Part shown: positions 33,683 through 44,629 of the stretch, piece by piece
How positions within the stretch are numbered: position 1 is the stretch's first letter
How the letters are laid out: the number at the start of each line of letters is the position of its first letter
Position numbers and translations under genes: made by a program
NCBI GenBank assembly: GCA_021521415.1
Contig: JAIQDT010003787.1
Coordinates: forward strand, 168,097 to 232,096
Length of the DNA: 64,000 nucleotides
DNA from: Bidens hawaiensis
Lineage: Eukaryota > Streptophyta > Magnoliopsida > Asterales > Asteraceae
Direction of reading: 5' to 3'
The notes under the pieces: model-generated
What the model saw: only the letters and a program-made list of their open reading frames with translations
The model's database searches: none
Told to the model about the DNA's origin: nothing

Positions 33683-34939
33683 TGTCACACCCCAACCTAC
33701 GGCGGAAATGCCGGGGCGTGAACTGATTGTCATAGCTCACAAGGTTACTATCATGAAATTATAAAGCGACAATATATAATTAATTTATTTATTATCAAAC
33801 AACATTCATATACAACAAAAAATAAAGAAAATTACCAATACAAAACCAAATATTCTTGTATATGTTTTATCCTAAAGTCATCTCTATGTGAGCTTCAGTT
33901 CGATAAGCAATCTAAATCTATAACCTAAAAATGCGTACAAAATATATGTTTGTCAACAACACATGTTGAGTGAGTAGATCACCAGTTTTGACACAAACAA
34001 AAATGGTAATAATATATAATGATATAAGTGAATAAAAATAATAGGCCAAACTGTTATCTGTGAGTATAAACAATTAAACCATAGCGCATACATAAACAAT
34101 CAACCATAAATAAAGGGTTAAACCGTTGCCATGCGAATGGGCATTGGTTACCAAAAATGAGGTGTCGGTGAAACCATTGCCAATGCGATCGGGCTCCGGC
34201 CACTATGACGGTCGTATGATCATACTATAATGAGATTATGTTGGACCTCTCCGAATGCGATTCAAGTAAACAAGTAAGCAAATAGCAAGTAACAGACTAT
34301 CATTCGATTGATACACAGCACAGAGATCACAGTTTGCATTTGAGAAATAATAAGATAAATAATCTGATAAATGGTACGCAAGTGTCCCCAAAACATTTGA
34401 AAACAAGTAAAAATAGGGGAGTGATTACTCACCTAATAAGATGAACGAAATACAAGTGCGGATGTGAGAATAATGACCCCTTCGGGATCAAGGATTCCTA
34501 GTTAAATAATATTAATAAGAATTAATTATAAATGATATAACATAATTTAATGAACTAAGATTTTAATGTGATTTGAGTTACGTTTGAGATTAAGATGTTT
34601 ATTAATTGATTGATTAATCTCTACGGTCATTGTTATTATTAATCTTATTAATTATAAATTCCCCAATAATTACCCATAATATAATATTAATACTTAAATA
34701 ATTTAGATAATTAAGATATGGTTATAATAATAAAATATAAATAAATAAATAATTAAATATACAAACTAAATAAAATAATTTAATTGAAATTACATTTAAT
34801 TATTTAAATAAATAAGTTACTAATATGTAAATAAATATATAATTATAATAACGTGTAGATAATTTAATACAATTAGTACTAAGATATAAATTAAATATTT
34901 TGTTTAAATCTTTTAACGAAAATCTATTTGATACACTTA

Positions 34940-34977
<38 letters not shown>

Positions 34978-36319
34978 AAGTTTATAAATACGTTCCATGA
35001 TGACGAAACGTAAATCAAAGTGTCGGATTTTAAATAAAAAGAATTACATTAACTATTATTATTAAAAAATACTTATAACGCATACATATACATATATATA
35101 TATACACACACACGTAAACGAGAACTTTTAACGAGATTTTGACAAAAGACATAACTTAATGATGTCGGTTTTCATTATTTAATTACAATTAATTATTAGA
35201 TTATCATTTATTAAAATTAGTTATATTAATTAATATAAGAATAGCTAAAAAGAAATAAAAACTAAAACCGCTTGTAGTGGGATTCTAACCCACGACCACC
35301 AGGTCCTAACAAGCTGACCTTACCAACTGGGCTAACTGCTTTTTGATTAATTAACGTAAATAGTTTGTTATATACAGATGCTGATTATTAGCCCCAATTT
35401 GCTATAAACCCTAGATTCTGCAATTGCCCAAACCCGTTTAAGATTGATCGATTAAAGTTAGGGTTAACGTAGTATGAGGAACGACGATTGAAACTATGAA
35501 ATCAATTACCTTAAACGTCGACGATACAATGATGAATGGCGAACTTCGATAGACGGCTCAACAAGCGTATGGACAGTCCATTACGGGCTGGTATAAGGAA
35601 ATTAATGTTAGGGTTATTGTAGTATAGATTTATGCGACCAGGGTACATAGTTTAATTACCAAATATAATTGAGGATAGATGGAGAACGACGAAGACGGGG
35701 ACGGTGGCCAAAATCATCGGGTTTGGATATTCACAGCTTGTTATAATCCAATTCAACTTAGGGGTTGGATCGCGAGGTGTAGAATAAGGTGCAGACGAGA
35801 GGAATTAGATTATTATGATCGCTAGGTGTGAAAACCAATTTTCTTAATAATGATTTTATAAAATTGCTAATCTGAATAAGTTAGATCTTGTTTTCCCTAA
35901 TAAAAGTGTCGGTGTAGGTCGCTGGGGTTAATTGCACGATTTCCTAAAACCAATTCCAAGTTTATCACGTAAACTATGCTTCAAGAAATCAAATGGTCTA
36001 TGGTTTGGGTTTACGGATCAACGAATCTGGGTCAGGGGTTTCTGGTTATGGGTATTGGGTTGGAAGATGGGTTATATTATATTAATGTTGCAGATTAGTC
36101 CCTATAGAGTGAAAATGGAATCACTATTGGACAAAACTTTAGTTTAGGGTAATATTTGTCATGATTTGAAAGTTATACATATATATTATATAAATAATTA
36201 AACAATTATATAATAATAGATGATTTACTCGATAAACGTAATATTTTTATTGATAAATTTTTCCGAGTACAAAAGCGGGTCGGGTATAAATAAGTTAAAC
36301 GAAAATCCGAGTTGTTACA
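33683..36319 (+). repeat. Inner solo LTR, 2.6 kb
   Basis: Starts TGTCACACCCCAACC and ends GAGTTGTTACA, flanked by the identical 5-bp duplication agaat (33678-33682 and 36320-36324). It is the same family as the solo LTR at 26951-29115, but longer. It contains a tRNA-like segment and an AT run at about 34945-34973. No coding sequence is recognised. Confidence 0.88.
35274..35339 (-). other. tRNA-like segment (box A and box B) inside the inner solo LTR
   Basis: Minus strand. TTAGCCCAGTTGG fits the pol III box A. GGTTAGAATCC fits box B (GGTTCGANTCC) with one mismatch and sits in a perfect 5-bp T-arm (GTGGG/CCCAC) with a 7-base loop. A middle stem AGGTC/GACCT has a 10-base loop, too long for an anticodon loop. 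The acceptor ends do not pair. It is therefore not a working tRNA; it is a tRNA pseudogene or SINE head. The sister LTR at 26951-29115 shows no counterpart. Confidence 0.6.
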
Positions 36320-36489
36320 AGAATGCACAATTTATTTCTTGCATTTGTATGAATGATGTTGTGTTACTTTTGATTAAATGAAGAAAATGAGTTTTTTTAA
36401 TATAGTCAATTTAATAGTGTCATGTGTTTTTGAGCAATCCGTTGCACCCCGGCATGTTACGCCGCCTTTGGTCGGAGTTTGAAAGTGGT

Positions 36490-36894
36490 AGGGTAATATC
36501 GATTCGAAGAACAAAACTCACTCTGGAATTGTTAGAGATGTGAATTTGTTTAAAGGATCATTTGGATGCGGTAGATCATATACAAGACAAAGCAAACTTC
36601 AAAGACGAAATACCACTTGAATGACTGATTCACGATCAAGAGATGGAGAAAGGACCATCTTCCGGCCTATCCGGTGAAGAAAACGAAAAAGAAGAAGACG
36701 AATGATGACTTGAAGACGATCAAAGATTTGAAAACAACAGAAGATGTTAGAAGGAATGAAGATTTATTTAAGTTGTAATGTTTATTCAAGTACTTTACTT
36801 TAATATTTTTATCTTGTAAATCTTATCCGAAATCGATAACAAAAAAATGAATTTTATATTTTACAATAGAGTTACTATATTCTAAAAATTAATC
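36490..36894. other. Unassigned region after the outer solo LTR
   Basis: No reading frame is recognised. It includes an A/G-rich stretch (GAAGAAAACGAAAAAGAAGAAG, in part 36675-36700). It may belong to the decayed transposon whose coding remnants follow on the minus strand. Confidence 0.35.
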
Positions 36895-37035
36895 AATACA
36901 TACAACATTCAAACTTAAAATTATACAACAAACAACTAAACAACATTCAAACTTAAAATTAGACAACTTAAACAAACTACTAAACAACATTAAAATTAAA
37001 TTTAAAACAACTTAAACAACTACTAAACAACATTC
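36895..37035. repeat. Short tandem repeats, ACAACATTCAAACTTAAAAT type
   Basis: Four imperfect units of about 30-45 bases built on CTAAACAACATTCAAACTTAAAATT. Confidence 0.7.
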
Positions 37036-37057
37036 AAAGTTTCAAACCACTCTCAGT

Positions 37058-37360
37058 TTACCAACCTCCGAACAACTCCCAAATAGCTAATTTACCAAAA
37101 AGCTTTCCATTTTCCCTTGCATAAAGCGCACATGCTTCTTCAATAATACTGGGTCGATGTTCCTTCAAACCTTTCTCAAATCCCAATTCGGACCTCCGCG
37201 CGTAATACACCTCTTGAAACATTTCAAGAATTCTTATTATACGATTACACTTTGTCAGTATTTGACTCCTAGTATGTTTGGTTGTACCCACATCTCCTCA
37301 ACAAATTTATCCTTAACGCGGTCCCATATTTCAAGACCCGGTTCTTATGCTTTAACCCTT
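37058..37360 (-). pseudogene. Remnant of a NAM-associated / Myb-SANT-like transposon protein
   Basis: The minus strand gives EIWDRVKDKFVEEM upstream (about 37300-37350), then RSQILTKCNRIIRILEMFQE, VYYARRSELGFEKG and ALYARENGKLFGKLAIWELF. Plant proteins with a W-x-x-V-x-x-x-F block followed by RT-x-x-Q-L-x-x-KW and a YxxxxGKxFxxxxxWE ending are the 'no apical meristem-associated' family found with and near PIF/Harbinger and hAT elements. The frame has stops between the blocks. No transposase domain is seen nearby. Confidence 0.5.
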
Positions 37361-37837
37361 GAATATCATTCATAACGTGTTGAAGACACTTTTCCAAAAG
37401 ATACCTCCTCCTCGTGAGAAGTAAATTTTTGGGTGGTAAAAGTGTATAACATATGGATGGAATCGGTTCCTTTTATACCATACATAACTGTCGGAACCGG
37501 TTCCTTACACCAATAATTCAAATTTCAAACTTTTAACCAATGGTCCGAGTTATACTATTAACCAATAGTTATAAATGAATTATTAACTAACCGTTAGAAC
37601 CAGCTCTTATGTCCCTCTAAATTTCAATTTTTATATTTACACATTACAAACAATAACATAATAAACAATCACTTTATTTCATTATCATAATGAGAAACAG
37701 TTTATTATACAGCGATAAACACTAATACACATGAAAAGTAAAATAACAAACACCGTTCTCAAAGGTGGACGATTATCCATTACTCCATTAGGCTTGGTTT
37801 CTTGCGGAGGGGGACGATTATCATGCTTTGAGTGCAT

Positions 37838-38035
37838 CTAAACACTTTTTTTCCGGGAATACTTGTTGGTATGTTTTCTCAAAGTGGAGTTTGACACCAC
37901 TTTGAGAAATTTCCCGTAGTATTTGCACTGAGCCATCTCCGTTGCGTCTGCCATAACAGACAAGTCGTAGTGTGTCCAAACCTCCGGTAATCTTGGTGTT
38001 TCAATCACCATGATAACATCATCATTGTTTGCCAT
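37838..38035 (-). pseudogene. BED-type zinc-finger remnant of a hAT transposase
   Basis: Starts MANNDDVIMVIETPRLPEVW from an ATG at 38035. Then come VWTHYDLSVMADATEMAQCK and CKYYGKFLKVVSNSTLRKHT. hAT transposases start with a BED finger, W-x-x-F...C-x2-C...H-x-N-x-x-C/H. Here the second Cys is Tyr (CKYYGK) and the last ligand is lost (HTNKYSRK), so the finger cannot bind zinc normally. No dimerisation (hATC) domain is seen downstream. Confidence 0.6.
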
Positions 38036-38159
38036 TGCTAACAGGTTTGTGTTTAAAGTGTGTTTGAGAGTTAGACGAGTGGTGTAATGAAACCTAAAGC
38101 TAACATATCTATTTATTGTATGTATGTGTGTGTTATGGCCCAAAACCAGTTCCAAACAT

Positions 38160-38420
38160 TCAAAAAATTGGCTATATTACCGTTGGAACCGGTTTCAACG
38201 ATCAGACTTATTTGATTAAATTTTAAAAAACAATAAGAAGTACGAACCGATTTTCGGGTAAATCACACCCGGTTCTACCCTACTTGGTTCCGGTAGGTAG
38301 TCATATGGGGCTGTCGGGTTGGGTCTGGTTCCTACTGACAAGAACCGGTTCCCAAAAAAACCCGTTCAGAGAAAACTCGGTTCCTATCCGGTTTCTGGGA
38401 GACAAAAATGAGAAGTATGA
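38160..38420. repeat. GGAACCGGTTCC-rich segment
   Basis: Several GAACCGGTT/CCGGTTCC motifs (38183, 38268, 38342, 38380), like those inside the hAT MITE at 40838-41274. Clear terminal repeats were not found. It may be the end region of the hAT element whose finger lies next to it. Confidence 0.4.
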
Positions 38421-38561
38421 AAATGATTTGTGGTCACACAAAAAACTCATGAAAAAATTAATTAAAAAACCATAACTCAAAATATAAATAAAAAACGAAA
38501 AAAAAATGAAAACCAAAATGTTTCCCCTGTCATTCCCATTCCACAAAAAAAATGAAGAAAC

Positions 38562-38710
38562 AACACAATGCTAAATAAAAAAAAAGACACAATATGTCGC
38601 AAAACTTAACACAACGTCGAAAAAATATAACACAATGTTAAGTAATGTAACACAATGCTAAGGAAAAAAAACACAATTAATGACGAAAATAAATACATAA
38701 CACAGTGATA
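38562..38710. repeat. Imperfect ACACAATGCTAA repeats
   Basis: The motif recurs at about 20-30-base spacing in an A-rich stretch. Confidence 0.55.
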
Positions 38711-40572
38711 AATAAAAAGGCAAAATTATATTTTTTTTCCTTAACAGTGTGTCTTTTTCAAAGTTTGCTTGTTTTAGAATGAGGAAGACGGCAGAAAAAT
38801 TTTGCGTTTTTAAATTTTTTGTTTTTTTATGAAGTTTGAGTATTTTTTTTTATTTAATTTTTCATTATTTTTTAGGTGTTTTTTTTTTCTAAAAAATTTT
38901 TTCATCATTCTTATTTTTGTTTTCCTTGATAGAATAAATTGACCCAAAATGTTAGTGGCTATTTTGCGTACAAAGAAACCGAACACGAATTATGGTGGGC
39001 TACGCATTAATGGTGGAGCAGCCCACACTCTACAATATTTTCACAATGAGCCCATCTTTGGAAGAAAAAGAAATAGAGAATACGAGGTTTGGAGAAAAAA
39101 AAAACTTCGTTATACAGTTTTAGGAGACGGAGAGAAGAGAAGGCACACAACCTTTTGCCTATGTTGGTTTGGCACGTCATTCAATAATAATCAGGATTTA
39201 AAAGAAGACCATGTGTGGCTAACCACCACGAATCATTCCCGTGTGTAGGATCTAGGGTTTAATTAATTTCTTAACGTACGGTTTGAACTATTGAATAACA
39301 TTTGACTAAAGTTGTATGCATACAATTGTTAGTATTGTTTTGAACTCACAAGAGTCTAGATTTTCTTGCATCATTAATATTGTGAGATGTTACTGTTATT
39401 AGGATTGATGCGTTCGTTCTAGGGTTTGTTGATTGTTCTTAGTTTATGAAGCATACAATTTTCTTTAATTCATAGAGTGAATGTTTTCTTTTTCTTTTCT
39501 TTTTTTTGCACCAGTTACATATGATAGACAATTGTTGATGCCTATGATTAGAATTCTTGTTAGCAAACCTAGAATATCAATTGTGCTTTATTAAAACCAA
39601 ACCATTCGTGTAGGTTAATTCTAGTTTCTCAAAAATTTGAAACACAAGTAGGACTCTATTCTCATTAATTGCTAAAGTCGTTTAAGTGTTCGGTTGATTC
39701 AAACAAAACCTGCTAGCTAGTGTGATCAGCACCCAGGATAAAAACTTCATAATTGTTTCTATATAATTGTTTTGTAAATATAATTAAATAATTGAACAAA
39801 CGTATAATGTTGACCACGTGATCATTTGGATTTGATAAATGACTTACCCTATCTATAGGTAAATTTAGGTTTTTGCATGACCGGTACAACACAGTCATCA
39901 AAAGTATAACAAAATACATGGATATACATAAATGCAGATATACAATGCAAGACCTAAAGCAATATACAATTTTTCGGCATTATTCACGTCCCTCTACAAG
40001 CGAAACAGTGGTGGACCTATGTGATGTCTTGAGCGAAAGAATGCAAAGTGAGGTTTTGGAAGACTTTTAGTAAATATATATGCCACCTAAAGCTTGGTTG
40101 GAAAAAAGAAGTATACTATTTTCAGGAAGCCACATGGCTCAAAGATGTAGTGGTAATCCAAATCTATATCTTTAGCCCGTCGGAGTGAGATTGAGTTTTG
40201 TGTAAGAAAGGGTGGAGGCTCCGGTGAAGAAGGTGGCGGCGGCAGAGTAGATGGTAGTGTGGAAGAAGATGGAGAAGATGAAGGATTTTCAATTGGTTTT
40301 TCTACATGTAATGTTTTTATTCTAGGAAAACCATACTTTTTATTTGAACGCAACTAATTTTTTATAATAAATTACACGAGTTATTTGATTACTGTACCGC
40401 ATGCATGATTACCTTAATTATCTATTCAAAATTTGTATGTATCGAGTTAACTGTAAAAAGCTGTTCATGCCATTTGCATGTCTAGCTATAGTAATATTGA
40501 ACGTTTAATTTTCATCTAATCTTCTATAAATATACAATTAAACCAATAAAACAAATAAAATAAAAAAACACA
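38711..40572. other. AT-rich region without a supported gene
   Basis: Contains open frames at 38949-39248 (plus), 39873-40070 (plus) and 40087-40353 (minus, proline/serine-rich). None has a recognisable domain or supported gene structure. 40087-40353 has a PPPPSSPEPPP stretch that could be a diverged exon. Confidence 0.4.
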
Positions 40573-41467
40573 ATGCCTACATCATCGTCTTTGCTTGAGA
40601 TAATTATGAATCTTCCACTTTCATTACGTTCATGGTCTATAACACTTATATTGGTCCTTGTCATCACCATTTCTGGTCTCAGTTTTAACTATTTTTAGTT
40701 TTTTTAAAATTAGATTGAAATATTGTATATTGCATCATTTCTTGCATTTTCTTTTAATAGTTGATAATGGTTGTGTTATCTAATGAATGTTTGTTTGTAA
40801 ACCGTAGGGATAACAAAAGCCCAATACCACATACTGGTAGGGATGTTCAAAACGGTTTGGGACTAGGAACCGGAACCGGTTCCTAACCGGTTCCTATATT
40901 CAAAACCCCCTTTTAAACCGGTTCCAGGCTCGAACCGGTTAGGGAACCGAATCGGACCCCTAACCTATCTAACCGGTTCTTACCGGTTCCTAACCCGGTT
41001 CCTGTACCGTAACCGGTCAAAAAACGGCTATTTTTGACCCCAACGGTCAAAAAACGGCCAAAAAAACGGTTAGGAACCGGTTCCGGTTCCAGAACCGGTT
41101 CCGGTTCGGTTCCGGTTCCTACCCGCCCCCACTCAGAAATGCAAGAACCGGTCACGGATCATCGGGTTGAATCAGATAGGGTCCGGTTCCTACAAAAAAC
41201 GGGTAGGAACCGGTTTGGTTCCGGTTCGGGTCCACCGGTTCGGTTCCAGGAACCGGTTTGAATGAACATCTCTACATACTGGTACCTGTTAACTGTACTA
41301 AACAATGGAAAAGCAAAAACTATAATGCAAAATGTGGTCAAGCGGCAAACCAGCAGGCAGATGTCCCATGTTGCCGTACTTGCTTAGGTGAAACTGCAAC
41401 TCATGGAGTTTGCCTTGGTGGAAATTGTACGTGTCTAAATTGCATAAATGCAGACAAGATGTGTTGA
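40573..41467 (+). pseudogene. Secreted cysteine-rich peptide gene interrupted by a MITE
   Basis: Exon 1 (40573-40675) starts MPTSSSLLEIIMNLPLSL and carries a hydrophobic signal segment (WSITLILVLVITIS). An intron with GT and AG ends (40676-40807) joins in phase to exon 2 at 40808. Exon 2 is broken at 40838-41274 by a hAT MITE and resumes at 41283. Leaving out the MITE and one target copy restores frame exactly and gives about 105 codons. Ten cysteines follow the signal region in the pattern C-x12-C-x11-CC-x2-C-x9-C-x4-C-x-C-x2-C-x6-C. The family is not recognised; a defensin-like or other secreted cysteine-rich peptide fits. As it stands, a stop is met soon after the MITE begins. Confidence 0.6.
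40838..41274. mobile_element. hAT MITE filled with AACCGGTTCC repeats
   Basis: 437 bases with terminal inverted repeats TAGGGATGTTCA and TGAACATCTCTA, flanked by a perfect 8-bp duplication catactgg (40830-40837 and 41275-41282). Eight-base duplications are typical of hAT transposition. The interior is almost entirely made of CCGGTTCC, GAACCGG and GGTTCGG variants in both orientations, so the whole element could fold. It has no coding capacity. Confidence 0.9.
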
Positions 41468-42652
41468 TTTGCAACGACTTCTGATCTATTGTTATGTCAC
41501 CAATAAGGATACATTTACCTTTACCAGAGAGATGAGACAATAATTTAAAAGTTAATCCATAATCATACAATAATACAAAAACACTTGATTGTCAAAAAAA
41601 TAATCCAAAAGTTTACTTATTTCAATGTTAATCGCTAAGTAAAAGTAATTTTTTTAAAAATACGGGCCGCAAAGTATCAAAAATCTCTTGGGCTTCAAAC
41701 CGATTTGCCGGTTTAAACCAATATTTTAGGGGGGGGAAAACGTCGTTTCGATGTTCTAGAAAACCGTCCAATAATATCGGGCTCAAAATACCGGCTTGAT
41801 ATGTGAAACAGGTATTAGGTTAGTGTTTTTTAACGGGGTATGGGGTTAGGTTTTTTAGCGGTGGGCGGGGTGGGGATGTTAGTTTTTCGGGGTTTTTTAT
41901 TTGGAGGGTAAAATTGTTATATTATGAATTGTTTATAATGAAATATATTGATTAGGGATATGTATGATATTTTAAAAATTGTAAGGGTATATAAGAAATT
42001 GCTCATAAAAATAATAGATTTAAAGAATAAACTATTAGGTTAGATGTGATTCTACCTCTTAATTATGTCTCACTCTAGCATCACTATGTCAAAAATTGTT
42101 GATATTATATTCGAGTCCGACGAGTACAAAATCTATAATGTATTGTCAACTTGTGCATTGTTGTCTTGTATGTGTCATCTATCTCGTTCGAATCATGTTC
42201 CTCCGGATGTTAGTCTAGATCATGTTAGTCCGGGTCAAGTTTTGTTTTCATTTGTATCATGTTGTTTTCTCTTTCTTGTTTTCTTTTTTGTATATAAAAC
42301 AAAACTTAAACTTATTTTTTAGTTAATTAAAAAAAGACAAAACTCCCCCATATGACCATATTCATCATTGTTTACATGGTTATCAAGTGTAAGGGGATCA
42401 GACATATATAACATGTCTGGAACTGTTTATTCTCTTTTTATTAATTCATTTACTTAACATAAAAAGAGGTTAACGAAATAAAGATTGGTTTTTATTTACT
42501 TGATTTTGAAATTACAAAAGTATAATTTGAAAAGCTTAAAACAAACATAGAAATTACAAATATGTTTTATTTTTTCCGTGATTAATCGTCGTCGTTGGTT
42601 ATTTATTCGTAGTCAGGACATTCACTGATGGAAGATTGCTTACTTTCGGAAG
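41468..42652. other. Region without a supported gene
   Basis: 41690-41830 has CCGGTTTAAACC and CTAGAAAACCG motifs like the MITE at 50586-51071, so it may hold a decayed relative. An open frame at 42065-42322 has a hydrophobic C-terminus but no recognisable domain. Confidence 0.4.
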
Positions 42653-42657
42653 CCATT

Positions 42658-43436
42658 TACAGAGGTGCGGTAGCAAAAAGACCCAAATACCCATAAGGAC
42701 CATCCGCGAGACATATAAATCACCCACATAACATAAGTAAGAGGAAGAACAATAGTAGATCTAGAGACTATATGCGAGAGGATCCTTACAACCTCAGAAA
42801 TCACCTGCTCTGTCCTCACCCGCGAGGATGACCAGAAGGTGACGTCAGAGGACAGCTGTAATTAACAAACTTCTTTCTAGAAAATTTACCAATATCCTTT
42901 CTTGGAAAGCACGAGAGACAACAGCCAATAAAAAGAGGACAGCTGGCCAAGTTGTTATAACCATGCACATGACTAGTTAGCTCGTCCTATCATAGGCAGA
43001 CACGTGTCCAGATTGTTATAACCATGCACATGGCTATTTAGCTCGTCTTATCATAGGCCGACATGTCTCCAGGTTGTTGTAACAAACATTTTCTAGAAGA
43101 AGGACAGTTGGGCCAATAATATTCCCAAAACCCTTCGGCTATAAATACTCTCACCATCTCCATGATGTATTCATTCACTCCCCACTATCTACTCTAAATA
43201 CTTAAAGTGCTTTTCTCTCAACTGGAAGTGCACTTATTCTTACGTCGGAGGGTGGTTGCGGGAAGACCCCCCCCCCCCTCTTGTCCTTCCCGTAACGAGC
43301 TCACGGTGGTTTTTTTGTAGGTTTTCGTCATTGGACTTGGGAGATTGAGCTTATATCGTTAGTTTGATAATTGTTCGACCCGTACCCTGTGGACTCATTG
43401 ATCTAACTCCGTATGGATTAGATCCGTGTTTCTTCA
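42658..43436 (+). repeat. 5' LTR of Tat element B
   Basis: 779 bases, starting TACAGAGGTG and ending GTTTCTTCA. It has tandem units of about 70 bases with GTTATAACCATGCACATGGC (about 42955-43080), a TATA box (GGCTATAAATACTC, about 43137-43150) and a C-tract hairpin at 43257-43305. Confidence 0.9.
43257..43305 (+). other. C-tract hairpin in Tat LTR
   Basis: Complementary arms GTTGCGGGAAG and CTTCCCGTAAC enclose a run of about 13 C. In the 3' LTR (50135-50172) the arms GTTACGGGAAG/CTTCCCGTAAC are perfect. Copy A has the same arms with a shorter C-run. It lies downstream of the TATA box, so it would be in the transcript. Confidence 0.65.
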
Positions 43437-43456
43437 TTGGCATCATCCGTGTTTGT
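43437..43456 (+). promoter_or_regulatory. Degenerate primer-binding site of Tat element B
   Basis: TTGGCATCATCCGTGTTTGT directly follows the 5' LTR. It resembles the TGGCGCCGTCTGTGGGA-type site of Tat elements with several changes. A weak match. Confidence 0.45.
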
Positions 43457-43490
43457 GCTATAATCGTAAGAGTTTTTGTTGTTCTGAACG

Positions 43491-44629
43491 ATATGAGTCA
43501 ATCTCTTCAAGGGCCGGCGGAAACTCCTGCAACAGTCAGGCGTTCCACCGCTGTCGGAGCACCTGGAGTCCTACTCCAGGCGACTTGGGACACGTGACAA
43601 CGGAAACTCGTCGAATCCGTATGGATGCAGATCTGGAAGACAGATATGGTACTTCTGCTCCGACGAGATTTCTTCGTACTAATCTCACATCTGAGGGAGT
43701 CCAATCTCCTGAAGAATGGTTGCGCCTACTACAAGAGAATGCTTTGGCTCAATATGAGCGCATGACTCGTGAAGAGAGAATTCGTGCTCGAACTTTGGTT
43801 TATGATGACATCCCTCCGAGATCTCCATCTCCTCTTACAACAGTGCGAAGGAGCCAGATGCGTGATAGTCTTCAGACTGAGAGGTTCTCCGAGGATGATT
43901 TTGAAAGAAGAGGACATGACCGAATTCGCCCAGTTGTGCGAGAGCCTTCTTACAGAATTGAATACGAAAGTTATGATCCGACGTAACGGTGACAGCGGAA
44001 TTCTTGGAAAAGAAGGAACTAACCGCCCGCGTGCAGTAGTTCGTCAAACCGAGTATCACAGCGATGCGGAAGAAGATTTTACGAAACCATATCGTCCCGC
44101 AGCGTTTGCCGAGAAGTCAAATTTTATCTCACGCATTGCAACAGCTCCATTCCCAGTCAACGCGAAAATACCAACCACTTTAGGGAAATACAACGGGATG
44201 TCTGATCCTAGTGACCACTTACTCAGTTTTGTGGCGGTCGGAGGAGTCAGCGGATGGACCCTCCCCTATTGGTGCCATATGTTCGCATTAACATGGACTG
44301 GGGCGGCACGAGAGGGATTTGAAAAGTTACCCGACGGACAAATCAAGAGTTGGGACGATCTGGTGGCTAAATTCTCTCAACATTTCAGTCAACAAAAGAA
44401 GCACACCCGTGATCCTTCAGAAATCTTAGACGTTGTTAGACGCGACAATGTGTCTATTGAAGACTTCATTTCGCGATTTAATGATGAAGGCCTAAATATT
44501 GGAGAAATCTGCGAGGACATGTTGAGAGGACTCTTGCGCAAAAACGTGCGGAGTAATGCTTTGATCCGCTACTTAATCGGCAAAGATGGAATGCCGAAAG
44601 CGTGGGACGACATAATGTCTGTTGCATAA
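43491..44629 (+). pseudogene. Tat gag
   Basis: Starts MSQSLQGPAETPATVRRST at 43494. A frameshift near 43595 leads to a frame with SPEEWLRLLQENALAQYERM and RARTLVYDDIPPRSPSP. A second shift near 43985 leads to the long frame ending at 44629, with SRIATAPFPVNAKIPTTLGK, YNGMSDPSDHLLSF and WTGAAREGFEKLPDGQIKSW, then DDLVAKFSQHFSQQKKHTRD. This is the retrotransposon gag (PF03732) layout with the conserved W...F...L..F...F core. Frameshifts make it defective. Confidence 0.82.

Larger units (their letters stand above)
31568..36484 (+). repeat. Solo LTR (outer), split by an inner solo LTR
   Basis: Starts TGTGACATTCGTC and ends GAGTTTGAAA (a decayed form of GTGTGACA). The flanks carry the same 5-bp duplication gtggt at 31563-31567 and 36485-36489. 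Without the inner insertion (33683-36319 plus its TSD) it is about 2.3 kb. A TATA box (CTATAAATACAAG) is at 31922-31934, followed by a C/T-rich leader. No internal element sequence is present. Confidence 0.75.

Noticed and set aside
35274..35339. Functional tRNA gene
   Set aside because: The anticodon loop is too long, the acceptor stem does not pair and box B has a mismatch.
38949..39248. 99-residue plus-strand protein
   Set aside because: No recognisable domain or gene context; not supportable beyond being open.
40087..40353. Proline-rich protein gene on the minus strand
   Set aside because: A short single frame with no recognisable domain, splice context or promoter signal; low-complexity codons can explain it.
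40838..41274. CRISPR-like or satellite array of AACCGGTTCC repeats
   Set aside because: There are no regular spacers; terminal inverted repeats and an 8-bp target duplication show a MITE in a plant genome.
42065..42322. Small membrane protein with a hydrophobic C-terminus
   Set aside because: The T-rich sequence alone gives the hydrophobic tail; no other support.
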